NCBI GenBank assembly: GCA_010909165.1
Contig: MU008195.1
Location: 496,001-560,000, forward strand
From: Anthoceros angustus
Taxonomy: Eukaryota > Streptophyta > Anthocerotopsida > Anthocerotales > Anthocerotaceae
Reading direction: 5' to 3'
Length of the DNA stretch: 64,000 nucleotides
This document shows, piece after piece, positions 42,282-55,908 of this stretch. Every line of letters begins with the position of its first letter. The first letter of the stretch is position 1. The translations under genes were made by a program, and so were the position numbers. The notes under the pieces are model-generated. The model was not told where the DNA came from and made no database searches. It saw only the letters and a program-made list of their open reading frames with translations.

Positions 42282-45200
42282 GAGATACTAGTAAGCTGTA
42301 GCCCCAAATTGTCAAATTGCATCTAATTTGTGAATAGGCAAAAGAAACATTGTTCCTTGGGTCTCCAACCTATTTTCTGCTCTAAATCTTAACTTGGGTG
42401 CAGGTAGAAACTTGTTGGTTTTGTTGCGAGCAGTGGTTTGGATGACCTTGCCAATGGCTAGTAAGACCCTTGAAGCCCAACTTGAGCTTGTGTTGCAGCA
42501 AAGGTGACCTTGGATTTTGCTGCTGCAGCCAAGGTGACCTTGGATTTTGCTGCTGCAGCCAAGGTGACCTTGGATTTTGCTGATGTTGCCATACGCGGAC
42601 ACCTTCATAAATCCTCATGACAGGGTCGGTTCCACTACTCCTGATGCCAATTTGAAACACCCATGTGTAGCACTGGTGGCCCTGTCGTTACTGCGAGCTA
42701 GGATACAAACGAGTGAAGCCGCAATGTTGTGGGATGGGATTCCGTTGCCCTAAGGCGTTCGCGGACTGCTGGCCAAATAGACAGCATGTAGTTTAGCCCC
42801 TTCCAACTCGCTAGTCGTTCGGGGCCTATGGGAATTTCTTAGAACGTACTAATAGGTTTGCAGTCAAGGATCGGGAAGGCCTCCTCCATAAGCGAGGCGG
42901 AGGATGAACACTCATTGCGGGCTTGAGGGCTCATAGTGGCATAGTTGTCATGTGTGCATGGACTCAAGAAGGAGGAGTGCACTCCCGTCGAGACATGATC
43001 GGGGCAAGTTAAGCACGCAATAACTCAAGAATTCAACGAGGTCCTCAATAATCGAGTGAAAATATGTGTAGCTTAGTAGGGTAATTTTCAGATTTATTCG
43101 ATTAAAAGATCCTAGAAAAGCCCGTCAATTAGGGGTCAACGCTTTGACATGGGTGATATACTTCTTGTGGTCCTCCCTTCAAGGAGTGGCATGCACTTCA
43201 TGGGTGATATACTTCTTGTGGTCCTCCCTTCAAGGAGTGGCATGCACTTGGTTCACCGGAACTCCACAGTCTTGAAAGCGTCCTTGGGACGGATCGTGGT
43301 GGGTGGCATCCATTCCTAGCTCCATGGCCTGGATTATAAATCATGCCCTTATGCGCCGCTTGTTAGTGCCCTACGGCCTACTCCATATCAAACATTAAAC
43401 TTCGGTCGGGACTTGATGTACACTTTGAAATATCAATACCAAATTCTTTGCACTTTGAAATATCTATGTAAAGTCTCCAAATTCTCTACACTTTGAAATA
43501 TCTACATATAAAGTCTCCAAATTCTCTAACAAGATAAGCGTATGATCTTCATACATGACATGTTTATCCATAAGGATGGAGCAAAAGGAAAAGCTTTTAG
43601 TAGATAACTTCACTTTCACCTTCCCATATGTACTACTAACCGTGCCATTCACAAAATGATGACTGAAGCAAGGCATTTTTGACCACGTCCAGTGATCCCT
43701 CTTTTTCGAGACGGTCTCGTTAAGTGCCGATCTAAAATAGGACCCAAGGACCACCTTTGGTCAATGAGCAGACTATACTAGACTTATGCCCGATGAATAG
43801 ATGTTGATGCATTAGACATAAATTTCTTGATTCTATATGTTTCATTGAATATTTTAATATTACTATGTCCTCTTCCAAGCTTTGTAGCGAAAGTGGTATC
43901 AAAAGCAAAGTAAAATGATTCTTATCTATTTACAAAAAGGAAAATGATATGAGAAGCAAAGACAAAAGATGGGAACGTGAGGATGTCACTCCATGAAGTC
44001 CAATGATGCCACCAATGGGTAAATGAAGTAATACGTTTCTCAAATTTTTGGGCGAGCCATGAAGTCACATAATACCACGAATGGGTAAATGAAGTAATAC
44101 ATTTTCTCAATCGCTTGGGCTGAAGCTACGTGAGGATTGTGTCTTAAGGGTTAAGTAAGTGTCTTTTCTTCTTCTTCTCGTTCGTATCAAAAGGTTGAGG
44201 TATTGGTTTTAATATTTTCTTCCGACATTGAGCCACTACGTAGCATTGGGAGGCAAGTGGGAAGATCTTCCGTTAAAGTCTCACTATCTTGAGCCATCAT
44301 TTAATGGTAACTATCTCTCTGGTTACGCTTGAAATTCTTTGCTTAAAACATTTGATGGTGACTTCATCGTCCTCGCCTTAGAAATATCTCGCTATCTTGA
44401 GCCAATCTTCGCCTATCTTAGACCATTTGATGGTAACTTGGTTGCCTTGAAATTCTTTGCTTAAACTATTGGATGGTGACTCCATTGCCCTCACCTTGGA
44501 AATATTTTTATGGTCCCTTTACGATCTTGCTTATACGTGACTATAAAGCATTATTCTACAAGGATGCACATCGATTGCAATAATTATCTTATCGATTTAC
44601 AACATATCCTCTTTTGTTTTAATAAATTTAAGGCTTTATAAAATAAAAGTTACAAACGTGCCCAACACGTCCTTACTCGGTCTCTCAAGAGAATGTCCTT
44701 ACAGCATTACTTAGATCGAATGGCGGAAGAACCCAAGAGGCTCCAAGCTTTGATCGCATCTAGACATTACTTGACTAATTTGTATTATCCATGGCCACGG
44801 AGAGGCTCCAAGCTTCGATCGGATCTAGATGTTAATGGACTAATTTATCGTATCCATGGCCATGGCATGCACTCTATCAAGAAGCGTCTTCTCCACGTGA
44901 CAACTAGAGTCGAAGTGTCTTCTCCACAATGACGACTAGAGTCGAAGTGTCTTCTCCATGACGGTGGAATCGGATCATCTTCTCCACAACGTGGAATCGA
45001 GGCTGTCTTCTCCACATCGAATGAAGTGCCTTCTCCACATACGGTGGAATCGGAAGTGTCTTCTCCATAGCAAGCTGGAATTAATATTGCTACGAAATAT
45101 ATAGGACTTATTTGTTGTATCCATGGCCACACCTGCGGGACTCGGGACTCTAGAGCCGGTAGAGAGGCAAGGAAGTATACAGTTTCATGGCATAGCTTGT

Positions 45201-46412
45201 GGAATGGTTTCATGGGGGCATTCGATTCAAGATTTCATTATTCCTAGTCCAAGAGTTATAATGGGCATATATCGTCCCTTTCCATGCATGCTTGCTTGTA
45301 TGTGACCACGAAACATTATTCTACGTGGATACACAAATTCTTCATATGTGACTTCCTTTTCAAAGGTGATAATGTCTTGAACTTTTGGGAGATTTGACCA
45401 TACATAAAGCTCATTGAGACTTTCAACCATATCTTTGACTCTATCTTCGTCAACTAAAACTTTATTACTAATTAGCATCTCATCATGGTAGGGTCTAAAG
45501 TTGACTTCATAGAGGCAATAGAGAACAATGGATGTCACAAGATGTGGAAGTGATAATAATATTTGATAAGCCATGATTTACGTATTTGGATCTCCATTCA
45601 TAAATCCCCATATGTTAATGTGCAAAGTGTGAGTTTTTGGAACATACTTCCAATTTTGCCATGCTTGACATTACTCATATACTTCATAATAATTTGTTCT
45701 TGTAAGTCAAGTGGAAGATTACAAATGATTCAAAAGACCCATAACTTTGTCTTGGATTGGCTTTTGTCCTCGTAAGTCAAATGAAAGATAAAGAATAAGA
45801 CTTTATCTTGGATTATTATGATTCGCGATCAACCAAATAAGCTCTATGAAAGGTTGGAATTATAGCCTTGAAGAGTGCATAACATCTATAGGTAATCACA
45901 CGATTACTTTTGAATACGATAATTAGCGAACCCATATACCACATATATAGCCTCTCTTTTTCGATAAACTCTGCGCTTTGTAAAATAAATAGTTACAAAT
46001 GTGCCGAGCAAGTCCTATCTCGGTGTCTCAAGTCAACGTCCTCACGAGGATTCCTCAAAATCGAAGATGAGGAAGAACCGGAGATGTTCCAAGCTCCGAT
46101 CGGATTTGGGCATTTGGACCGATTTGTAGTGTCCACAGCCACGGCACCACTCCACAGATAGCCTCAGCATGGATCACCTCCAACTCCCTCTTGGCGAATG
46201 TCTCGGGGTCCGCGGATAGGCATCGCGATCGTAGTCGCCAGGAATTCTCCTTCGTATGATGGAGTGTTGGCGGAGAAGGGCCTAGCCACTTGGGATGGTC
46301 GAGGCCATACGGATGCAGCAAGAAGGAGTTCTGATTGCAGTTAGCAAGATCCGGAAGAATTTTGAACACTTCTCCGGTTTCACTCCGACTTATGAACACA
46401 CGTGTGGGCGTG
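42282..46412. repeat. 4.1-kb tandem unit, copy 1
   Basis: GAGATACTAGTAAGC marks unit starts at 42,282, 46,413, 50,513, 54,627 and 60,806. Copy 1 is 4131 bp. It has nested tandem repeats: a 30-bp unit with AAGGTGACCTTGGATTTTGC three times (42,501-42,585), a 51-bp unit with GGGTGATATACTTCTTGTGG twice (about 43,150-43,250), CACTTTGAAATATC three times (43,425-43,505), a 68-79-bp unit with AGAGGCTCCAAGCTT twice (44,735-44,870) and a minisatellite with GTGTCTTCTCCAC (44,885-45,075). Two minus-strand frames are shared with the other copies (see separate entries). No rRNA, tRNA or histone gene is present, so this is not a known gene array. Confidence 0.93.
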
Positions 46413-49400
46413 GAGATACTAGTAAGCTGCAGCCCCAAATTATCAATTGCATCTAATTTGTGAAGAGGCAAAAGAAACATTGTTCCTTGGGTCTCCAACC
46501 TATTTTCTACTCAAAATCTTAACTTGGGTGCGGTAGAAACTTGTTGGTTTTGTTGCGCGATGGTTTGGATGACCTTGCCAATGGCTAGTAAGACCCTTGA
46601 AGCCCAATTTGAGCTTGTGTTGCAGCAAAAGGTGACCTTGGATTTTTCTGCTGCAAGGTGACCTTGGATTTTCTTTGCTTTATGACCAGGTGACCTTGGA
46701 TTTTGCCATCGTGGACACCTTCATAAATCCTCATGACGTCGGTTCCACTACTCCCGATGCCAATTTGAAACACCCATGTGTAGCGGTGGCCTGGTTACAG
46801 AACTAGGATACAAGCAGTGAAGCCGCAATGTTGTGGGATGGGATTCCGTTGCCCTAAGGCGTTCGGTGCTGGCCAAATAGACAGATGTAGTTTAGCCCTT
46901 CCAACTCGCTAGTCGTTCGGGCCTTTGGGAATTTCTTAGAACGTACTAATAGGTTTGCGGTCAAGGATCGGAAGGCCTCCTCCATAAGCGAGGCGTGAGG
47001 ATGAACACTCATTGCGGGCTTGAGGGGTCATAGTGGCATAGTTGTCATGTGTGCATGGACTCAAGAAGGAGGAGTGCACTCCGTCTGAGACATGATCGGG
47101 GCAAGTTAAGCCGCAATAACTCAAGAATTCAACGAGGTCCTCAATAATCGAGTGAAAATATGTGTAGCTTAGTAGGGTAATTTTCAGATTTATTCGATTA
47201 AAAGATCCTAGAAAAAGCCCGTCAATTAGGGGTCAACGCTTTGACATGGGTGATATACTTCTTGTGGTCCTCCCTTCAAGGAGTGGCATGTAGACTTCAT
47301 GGGTGATATACTTCTTGTGGTCCTCCCTTCAAGGAGTGGCATGCAGACTTGGTTCACTGGAACTCCACAGTCTTGAAAGCGTCCTTGGGACGGATCAGTA
47401 CTCGGGTGGGTGGCATCCATTCCTAGCTCCATGGCCCTGTGGATTATAAATCATGCCCTTATCGCCTTGTTTGAGTGCCTACGGGCCTACTCCATATCAA
47501 ACATTAAACTTCCGGTCACGGGACTTGATGTACACTTTGAAATATCAATACCAAATTCTTTGCACTTTGAAATATCTATGTAAAGTCTCCAAATTCTCTA
47601 CACTTTGAAATATCTACATATAAAGTCTCCAAATTCTCTAACAAGATAAGCTTCGTATGATCTTCATACATGACATGTTTATCCATAAGGATGGAGCAAA
47701 AGGAAAAGCTTTTAGTAGATAACTTCACTTTCACCTTCCCATATGTACTACTCAGGTGCCATTCACAAATATGATACGAAGCAAGGCATTTTTGACCACG
47801 TCGCCCAGTCCGCCTCTTTTTGGGACAGACGGTCTCGTTAAGTGCCGATCTAAAATAGGACCCAAGGACCACCGGTCAATGAGCAGGACTATACTAGACT
47901 TATGCCCGATGAATAGATGTTGATGCATTAGACATAAATTTCTTGATTCTATATGTTTCATTGAATATTTTAATATTACTATGTCCTCTTCCAAGCTTTG
48001 TAGCGAAAGTGGTATCAAAAGCAAAGTAAAATGATTCTTATCTATTTACAAAAAGGAAAATGATATGAGAAGCAAAGACAAAAGATGGGAAGGTGAGAGA
48101 TGTCACTCCATGAAGTCCAATGATGCCACCAATGGGTAAATGAAATGTCGTTTCTCAAATTTTTGGGCGAGCCATGAAGTCACATAATACCACGAATGGG
48201 TAAATGAAGTAATACATTTTCTCAATCGCTTGGATAAGCTACGTAGGATTGTGTCTTAAGGGTTAAGTAAGTGTCTTTTCTTCTTCTTCGTTACGTATCA
48301 AAGGTTGAGGTATTGGTTTTAATATTTTCTTCCCAAGATTGAGCCACTACGTAGCATTGGGAGTCAAGTGGGAAGATCTTCCGTTAAAGTCTCACTATCT
48401 TGAGCCATCATTTAATGGTAACTATCTGCGGTTCCTTGAAATTCTTTGCTTAAAACATTTGATGGTGACTTCATCGTCCTCTTAGAAATATCTCGCTATC
48501 TTGAGCCAATCTTCGCCTATCTTAGACCATTTGATGGTAACTCTGTTTCGCCTTGAAATTCTTTGCTTAAACTATTGGATGGTGACTCCATTGCCCTCAC
48601 CTTGGAAATATTTTTATGGTCCCTTTACGATCTTGCTTATACGTGACTATAAAGCATTATTCTACAAGGATGCACATCGATTGCAATAATTATCTTATCG
48701 ATTTACAACATATCCTCTTTTGTTTTTAATAAATTTAAGGCTTTATAAAATAAAAGTTACAAACGTGCCCAACACGTCCTTACTCGGTCTCTCAAGAGAA
48801 TGTCCTTACAGATTACTTAGATCGAATGGCGGAAGAACCCAAGAGGCTCCAAGCTTTGATCGCATCTAGACATTACTTGACTAATTTGTCGTATCCATGG
48901 CCACGGTAGAGGCTCCAAGCTTTGATCGCATCTAGACATTACTTGACTAATTTATCGTATCCATGGCCATGGCATGCACTCTATCAAGAAGCGTCTTCTC
49001 CACATGACAACTAGAGTCGAAGTGTCTTCTCCACAATGACGAGTCGAAGTGTCTTCTCCACGGTGACTGGAATCGAGGATCTTCTCCACAGCAATTTGGA
49101 ATCGAAGTGTCTTCTCCACATAGAATCGGTGCACATATTGGAATCGAAGTGTCTTCTCCATAGCAAGTGGAATTAATATTGCTCTGAAATATATAGGACT
49201 TATTTGTTGTATCCATGGCCACGACACACGCTGCGCCAGACTCGGGACTCTAGAGCCGGCTAGAGAGGCAAGGAAGTATGTTTCATGGCATAGCTTGTGG
49301 AATGGTTTCATGGGGGCATTCGATTCAAGATTTCATTATTCCTAGTCCAAGAGTTATAATGGGCATATATCGTCCCTTTCCATGCATGCTTGCTTGTATG

Positions 49401-50512
49401 TGACCACGAAACATTATTCTACTGGATACACAAATTCTTCATATGTGACTTCCTTTTCAAAGGTGATAATGTCTTGAACTTTTGGGAGATTTGACCATAC
49501 ATAAAGCTCATTGAGACTTTCAACCATATCTTTGACTCTATCTTCGTCAACTAAAACTTTATTACTAATTAGCATCTCATCATGGTAGGGTCTAAAGTTG
49601 ACTTCATAGAGGCAATAGAGAACAATGGATGTCACAAGATGTGGAAGTGATAATAATATTTGATAAGCCATGATTTACGTATTTGGATCTCCATTCATAA
49701 ATCCCCATATGTTAATGTGCAAAGTGTGAGTTTTGGAACATACTTCCAATTTTGCCATGCTTGACATTACTCATATACTTCATAATAATTTGTTCTTGTA
49801 AGTCAAGTGGAAGATTACAAGCAGTTCAAAAGACCCATAACTTTGTCTTGGATTGGCTTTTGTCCTCGTAAGTCAAATGAAAGATAAAGAATAAGACTTT
49901 ATCTTGGATTATTATGATTACGATCAACCAAATAAGCTCTATGAAAGGTTGGAATTATAGCCTTGAAGAGTGCATAACATCTATAGGTAATCACACGATT
50001 ACTTTTGAATACGATAATTAGCGAACCCATATACCACATATATAGCCTCTCTTTTTCGATAAACTCTGCGCTTTGTAAAATAAATAGTTACAAATGTGCC
50101 GAGCAAGTCCTATCTCGGTGTCTCAAGTCAACGTCCACGAGGATTCCTCAAATCGAAGATGAGGAAGAACGAGATGTTCCAAGCTCCGATCGGATTTGGG
50201 CATTTACGATTTATAATGTCCACGCACGCATGCTGTCACTCCACAAAGATAGCCCGCATGGATCACCTCCAACTCCTGTTCTTGGCGAATGTCTCGGGTC
50301 CGCGGATAGGCCGGGCAGCCGCGATCGTGTCGCCGAATTCTCCTTCGTATGATGGAGTGTTGGCGGAGAAGGGCCTAGCCACTTGGGATGGTCAGGCCAT
50401 ACCGGATGCAGCAAGAAGGAGTTCTACATGCAGATTAGCAAGATCCGGAAGAATTTTGAACACTTCTCCGGTTTCCTCCGACTTATGAACACAACGGTGA
50501 AATTTGGGCGTG
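46413..50512. repeat. 4.1-kb tandem unit, copy 2
   Basis: 4100 bp, collinear with copy 1, with long exactly matching stretches separated by short variable patches. The 30-bp repeat is partly eroded (46,620-46,710). The 51-bp repeat lies at 47,246-47,345 and the minisatellite at about 48,985-49,160. The 115-codon minus frame of copy 1 is 85 codons here (49,671-49,414). Confidence 0.93.
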
Positions 50513-53500
50513 GAGATACTAGTAAGCAGCCCCAAATTATCAATTGCATCTAATTTGTGAAGAGGCAAAAGAAACATTGTTCCTTGGGTCTCCAACCTAT
50601 TTTCTCAAAATCTTAACTTGGGTGCGGTAGAAACTTGTTGGTTTTGTTGCGGCGATGGTTTGGATGACCTTGCCAATGGCTAGTAAGACCCTTGAAGCCC
50701 AATTTGAGCTTGTGTTGCAGCAAAGGTGACCTTGGATTTTTCTTTGCGCTGGTGACCTTGGATTTTGCTGCAGCCAAGGTGACCTTGGATTTTGCTGATG
50801 TTGCCACGCGGACACCTTCATAAATCCTCATGGCGAGTCGGTTCCACTACTCCGATGCCAATTTGAAACACCCATGTGTAGCCTGGTGGCCACTGTTACA
50901 CTGCGAACTAGGATACAAACGCAGTGAAGCCGCAATGTTGTGGGATGGGATTCCATTGCCCTAAGGCGTTCGCGGGCGCGCCAAATAGACAGATGTAGTT
51001 TAGCCCTTCCAACTCGCTAGTCGTTCGCCTTTGGGAATTTCTTAGAACGTACTAATAGGTTTGCGAGTCAAGGATCGGGAAGGCCTCCTCCATAAGCGAG
51101 GCTGAGGATGAACACTCATTGCGGGCTTGAGGCGGTCATAGTGGCATAGTTGTCATGTGTGCATGGACTCAAGAAGGGAGGAGTGCACTCCCGTCGAGAC
51201 ATGATCGGGGCAAGTTAAGCACGCAATAACTCAAGAATTCAACGAGGTCCTCAATAATCGAGTGAAAATATGTGTAGCTTAGTAGGGTAATTTTCAGATT
51301 TATTCGATTAAAAGATCCTAGAAAAAGCCCGTCAATTAGGGGTCAACGCTTTGACATGGGTGATATACTTCTTGTGGTCCTCCCTTCAAGGAGTGGCATG
51401 CACACTTCATGGGTGATATACTTCTTGTGGTCCTCCTTCAAGGAGTGGCATGCACTTGGTTCTGGAACTCCACAGTCTTGAAAGCGTCCTTGGGACGGAT
51501 CGATTACTCGGTGGGTGGCATCCATTCCTAGCTCCATGGCCCTTGGATTATAAATCATGCCCTTATGCGCGCTTGTTAGTGGTTCTGCCTACTCCATATC
51601 AAACATTAAACTTCCGGTGCGGGACTTGATGTACACTTTGAAATATCAATACCAAATTCTTTGCACTTTGAAATATCTATGTAAAGTCTCCAAATCTCTA
51701 CACTTTGAAATATCTACATATAAAGTCTCCAAATTCTAACAAGATAAGCTTCAGATGATCTTCATACATGACATGTTTATCCATAAGGATGGAGCAAAAG
51801 GAAAAGCTTTTAGTAGATAACTTCACTTTCACCTTCCCATATGTACTACTAATGCCATTCACAAATATGATACAAGGCATTTTTGACCACGTCAGCCCAG
51901 ATCCTGCCCTCTTTTTAGACGGGCGGTCTCGTTAAGTGCCGATCTAAAATAGGACCCAAGGACCTGGTCAATGAGCAGACTATACTAGACTTATGCCCGA
52001 TGAATAGATGTTGATGCATTAGACATAAATTTCTTGATTCTATATGTTTCATTGAATATTTTAATATTACTATGTCCTCTTCCAAGCTTTGTAGCGAAAG
52101 TGGTATCAAAAGCAAAGTAAAATGATTCTTATCTATTTACAAAAAGGAAAATGATATGAGAAGCAAAGACAAAAGATGGGAAGCAGTGAGGATGTCACTC
52201 CATGAAGTCCAATGATGCCACCAATGGGTAAATGAAGTAATACGTTTCTCAAATTTTTGGAGTGAGCCATGAAGTCACATAATACCACGAATGGGTAAAT
52301 GAAGTAATACATTTTCTCAATCGCTTGGAGACTGAAGCTACGTAGGATTGTGTCTTAAGGGTTAAGTAAGTGTCTTTTCTTCTTCTTCTACGTTACGTAT
52401 CAAAAGGTTGAGGTATTGGTTTTTATATTTTCTTCCCAGCATTGAGCCACTACGTAGCATTGGGAGACTGTCAAGTGGGAAGATCTTCGTTAAAGTCTCA
52501 CTATCTTGAGCCATCATTTAATGGTAACTATCTCTGAGTTCTGAAATTCTTTGCTTAAAACATTTGATGGTGACTTCATCGTCCTCGCCTTAGAAATATC
52601 TCGCTATCTTGAGCCAATCTTCGCCTATCTTAGACCATTTGATGGTAACTCTGGTCCTTGAAATTCTTTGCTTAAACTATTGGATGGTGACTCCATTGCC
52701 CTCACCTTGGAAATATTTTTATGGTCCCTTTACGATCTTGCTTATACGTGACTACAAAGCATTATTCTACAAGGATGCACATCGATTGCAATAATTATCT
52801 TATCGATTTACAACATATCCTCTTTTGTTTTTAATAAATTTAAGGCTTTATAAAATAAAAGTTACAAACGTGCCCAACACGTCCTTACTCGGTCTCTCAA
52901 GAGAATGTCCTTACAAGACTTAGATCGAATGGCCGGAAGAACCCAAGAGGCTCCAAGCTTTGATCGCATCTAGACATTACTTGACTAATTTGTCGTATCC
53001 ATGGCCACGGTAGAGGCTCCAAGCTTGATCGGATCTAGATGTTAATGGACTAATTTATCGTATCCATGGCCATGGCATGCACTCTATCAAGAAGCGTCTT
53101 CTCCACAATGACGACTAGAGTCGTGAACTAGAGTCGAAGTGTCTTCTCCATAGCAAATTGGAATCGAGAAGTGTCTTCTCCATGTCAGGAATCGAAGTGC
53201 CTTCTCCACAATAATGAATCGAAGTGTCTTCTCCACATACGATGGAGAATCGGAAGTGTCTTCTCCATAGCAAGCACCGAATTAATATTGCTACGAAATA
53301 TATAGGACTTATTTGTTGTATCCATGGCCACAACACGACACCGCTGGACTCGGGACTCTAGAGCCAGGCTAGAGAGAGGCAAGGAAGTATCTGAGTTTCA
53401 TGGCATAGCTTGTGGAATGGTTTCATGGGGGCATTCGATTCAAGATTTCATTATTCCTAGTCCAAGAGTTATAATGGGCATATATCGTCCCTTTCCATGC

Positions 53501-54626
53501 ATGCTTGCTTGTATGTGACCACGAAACATTATTCTACGGATACACAAATTCTTCATATGTGACTTCCTTTTCAAAGGTGATGATGTCTTGAACTTTTGGG
53601 AGATTTGACCATACATAAAGCTCATTGAGACTTTCAACCATATCTTTGACTCTATCTTCGTCAACTAAAACTTTATTACTAATTAGCATCTCATCATGGT
53701 AGGGTCTAAAGTTGACTTCATAGAGGCAATACATTACAATGGATGTCACAAGATGTGGAAGTGATAATAATATTTGATAAGCCATGATTTCTGTATTTGG
53801 ATCTCCATTCATAAATCCCCATATGTTAATGTGCAAAGTGTGAGTTTTTGGAACATACTTCCAATTTTGCCATGCTTCGACATTACTCATATACTTCATA
53901 ATAATTTGTTCTTGTAAGTCAAGTGGAAGATTACAAACAGATTCAAAAAGACCCATAACTTTGTCTTGGATTGGCTTTTGTCCTCGTAAGTCAAATGAAA
54001 GATAAAGAATAAGACTTTATCTTGGATTATTATGATTCGCCGATCAACCAAATAAGCTCTATGAAAGGTTGGAATTATAGCCTTGAAGAGTGCAGAACAT
54101 CTAGAGGTAATCACACGATTACTTTTCAATACGATAATTAGCGAACCCATATACCACATATATAGCCTCTCTTTTTCGATAAACTCTGCGCTTTGTAAAA
54201 TAAATAGTTACAAATGTGCCGAGCAAGTCCTATCTCGGTGTCTCAAGTCAACGCCCCACGAGATTCCTCAAATCGAAGATGAGGAAGAACCGAGAGATGT
54301 TCCAAGCTCCGATCGGATTTGGGCATTTTACGGACCGATTTGTAGTGTCCTCACACGCACATACTCCACAGCCTAGCCAGCAGTATGGATCACCTCCAAC
54401 TCCTGTTCTTGGCGAATGTCTCGGGTCCGCGGATAGGCCCGGTCAGGCGATCGTAGTCGCCGGAATTCTCCTTCAAGTATGATGGAGTGTTGGCGGAGAA
54501 GGGCCTAGCCACTTGGGATGGTCGGGGCCATACCGGATGCGAAGAAGGAGTTCTGGGTGCGGATTAGCAAGATCCGGAAGAATTTTGAACACTTCTCCGC
54601 CACTCCTTATGAACACAATGGGCGTG
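50513..54626. repeat. 4.1-kb tandem unit, copy 3
   Basis: 4114 bp and collinear with copies 1 and 2. It holds the longest version of the downstream minus-strand frame (53,956-53,534, 140 codons). The minisatellite is at about 53,095-53,275. Differences from neighbours are concentrated at CG, CAG/CTG and CCGG sites. Confidence 0.93.
53534..53956 (-). CDS. Conserved array frame B, unrecognised protein
   Basis: A 140-codon minus-strand frame, present in shortened form at 45,574-45,227 and 49,671-49,414 and frameshifted at about 58,980-58,740. It reads VEAWQNWKYVPKTHTLHINI, WGFMNGDPNTEIMAYQILLS, then an acidic helical segment (DEDRVKDMVESLNELYVWSN) and ends near TYEEFVYP. Its amino-acid sequence is almost invariant in copies 1-3. 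The composition is that of a real folded protein, but I do not recognise it. Conservation may simply reflect recent amplification of the array. Confidence 0.35.
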   Translation of the reverse strand: MGLFESVCNLPLDLQEQIIMKYMSNVEAWQNWKYVPKTHTLHINIWGFMNGDPNTEIMAYQILLSLPHLVTSIVMYCLYEVNFRPYHDEMLISNKVLVDEDRVKDMVESLNELYVWSNLPKVQDIITFEKEVTYEEFVYP

Positions 54627-55459
54627 GAGATACTAGTAAGCTGCAGCCCCAAATTATCAATTGCATCTAATTTGTGAAGAGGCAAAAGAAACATTGTTCC
54701 TTGGGTCTCCAACCTATTTTCTGCTCAAAATCTTAACTTGGGTGCGGTAGAAACTTGTTGGTTTTGTTGCGGCGGTGGTTTGGATGACCTTGCCAATGGC
54801 TAGTAAGACCCTTGAAGCCCAATTTGAGCTTGTGTTGCAGCAAAGGTGACCTTGGATTTTGCTTTGCAGCCAAGGTGACCTTGGATTTTGTTGCTGCAGC
54901 CAAGGTGACCTTGGATTTTGCTGATGTTGCCATACGCGGATTTTCTTCATAAATCCTCATGACGTCCGGTTCCACTACTCCCGATGCCAATTTGAAACAC
55001 CCATGTGTAGCACTGGTGGCCACTGTTACACTGCGAACTAGGATACAAACGAGTGAAGCCGCAATGTTGTGGGATGGGATTCCATTGCCCTAAGGCGTTC
55101 GCGGACTGCTGGCCAAATAGACAGCATGTAGTTTAGCCCCTTCCAGCTCGGTAGTCGTTCAGGCCTTTGGGAATTTCTTAGAACGTACTAATAGGTTTGC
55201 AGGTCAAGGATCGGGAAGGCCTCCTCCATAAGCGAGGCAGCGAGGATGAACACTCATTGCGGGCTTGAGGGGCGGTCATAGTGGCATAGTTGTCATGTGT
55301 GCATGGACTCAAGAAGGAGGAGTGCACTCCCGTCTGAGACATGATCGGGCAAGTTAAGCGCAATAACTCAAGAATTCAACGAGGTCCTCAATAATCAGTG
55401 AAAATATGTGTAGCTTAGTAGGGTAATTTTCAGATTTATTCGATTAAAAGATCCTAGAA

Positions 55460-55908
55460 TTGCTATCTTTGCATGCATTCTTTTATGCTAACATTTCTCT
55501 TCTAACAATGCTTTTATGCACTAATTCTTTGTTCTTCCTCCATGGATTTGTGTTCCCTTAGAAGGAGAAGGCATAGAGTTAAGAAGAGAAGTAGTCCTGC
55601 AAGACAACAAGAACAAATTAGGAGCCCAACACATAGAAGCAATAGAAGACAAGCTATAGAGGGAGAGATAGTAGAAACCTCCTCTTGTATAGCAAACTTC
55701 ATTGCATCTATTTTAATTTCTAAACCGGATCAAGGGAAGTTTATCAAGCTAGCTAGGCGTGATTTGCTAGAAGTTTTAGTCCAATTCACGTCAAGGCATT
55801 AGAATTAGCTCCAACATATCCCAATTTGAATGGGGTATTAGTACTCCTTTATCTTCTAGTCGCAAGACAAAAATAGCATAGAAACTCTTAGATTTCAAGA
55901 AATTGATA
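55460..55908 (+). mobile_element. Foreign segment 1 in unit 4 (copia-associated 5' region)
   Basis: The unit reads up to ATCCTAGAA and then switches to TTGCTATCTTTGCATGC. It switches back at GTCAATTAG (55,909). The same segment recurs at 56,943-57,400, where it extends further. It contains a short basic frame at 55,542. It probably belongs to the leader/gag side of the copia element whose integrase and RT follow downstream, but this link rests on position and orientation only. Confidence 0.55.
55542..55802 (+). CDS. Small basic protein frame, 86 codons
   Basis: Starts MDLCSLRRRRHRVKKRSSPA, Arg/Lys/Gln-rich, followed by SCIANFIASILISKPDQGKF and an amphipathic end; the stop is at 55,802. The second copy (about 57,035) has a one-base loss near the start and another indel, so it is broken. 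Such basic N-termini occur in retroelement gag proteins, but the family is not recognised. Confidence 0.3.
   Translation: MDLCSLRRRRHRVKKRSSPARQQEQIRSPTHRSNRRQAIEGEIVETSSCIANFIASILISKPDQGKFIKLARRDLLEVLVQFTSRH

Noticed and set aside
42640-42665. Possible tRNA primer-binding site (TTGGCATC on the minus strand) in each 4.1-kb unit
   Set aside because: The match to an initiator-Met primer site is imperfect, and no LTR, RT or polypurine tract is present in the unit.
48947-49311. Minus-strand frames with repeated Trp-Arg-Arg-His and Cys-Gly-Glu-Asp motifs
   Set aside because: They are translations of the GTGTCTTCTCCAC minisatellite in different frames and change length between units.
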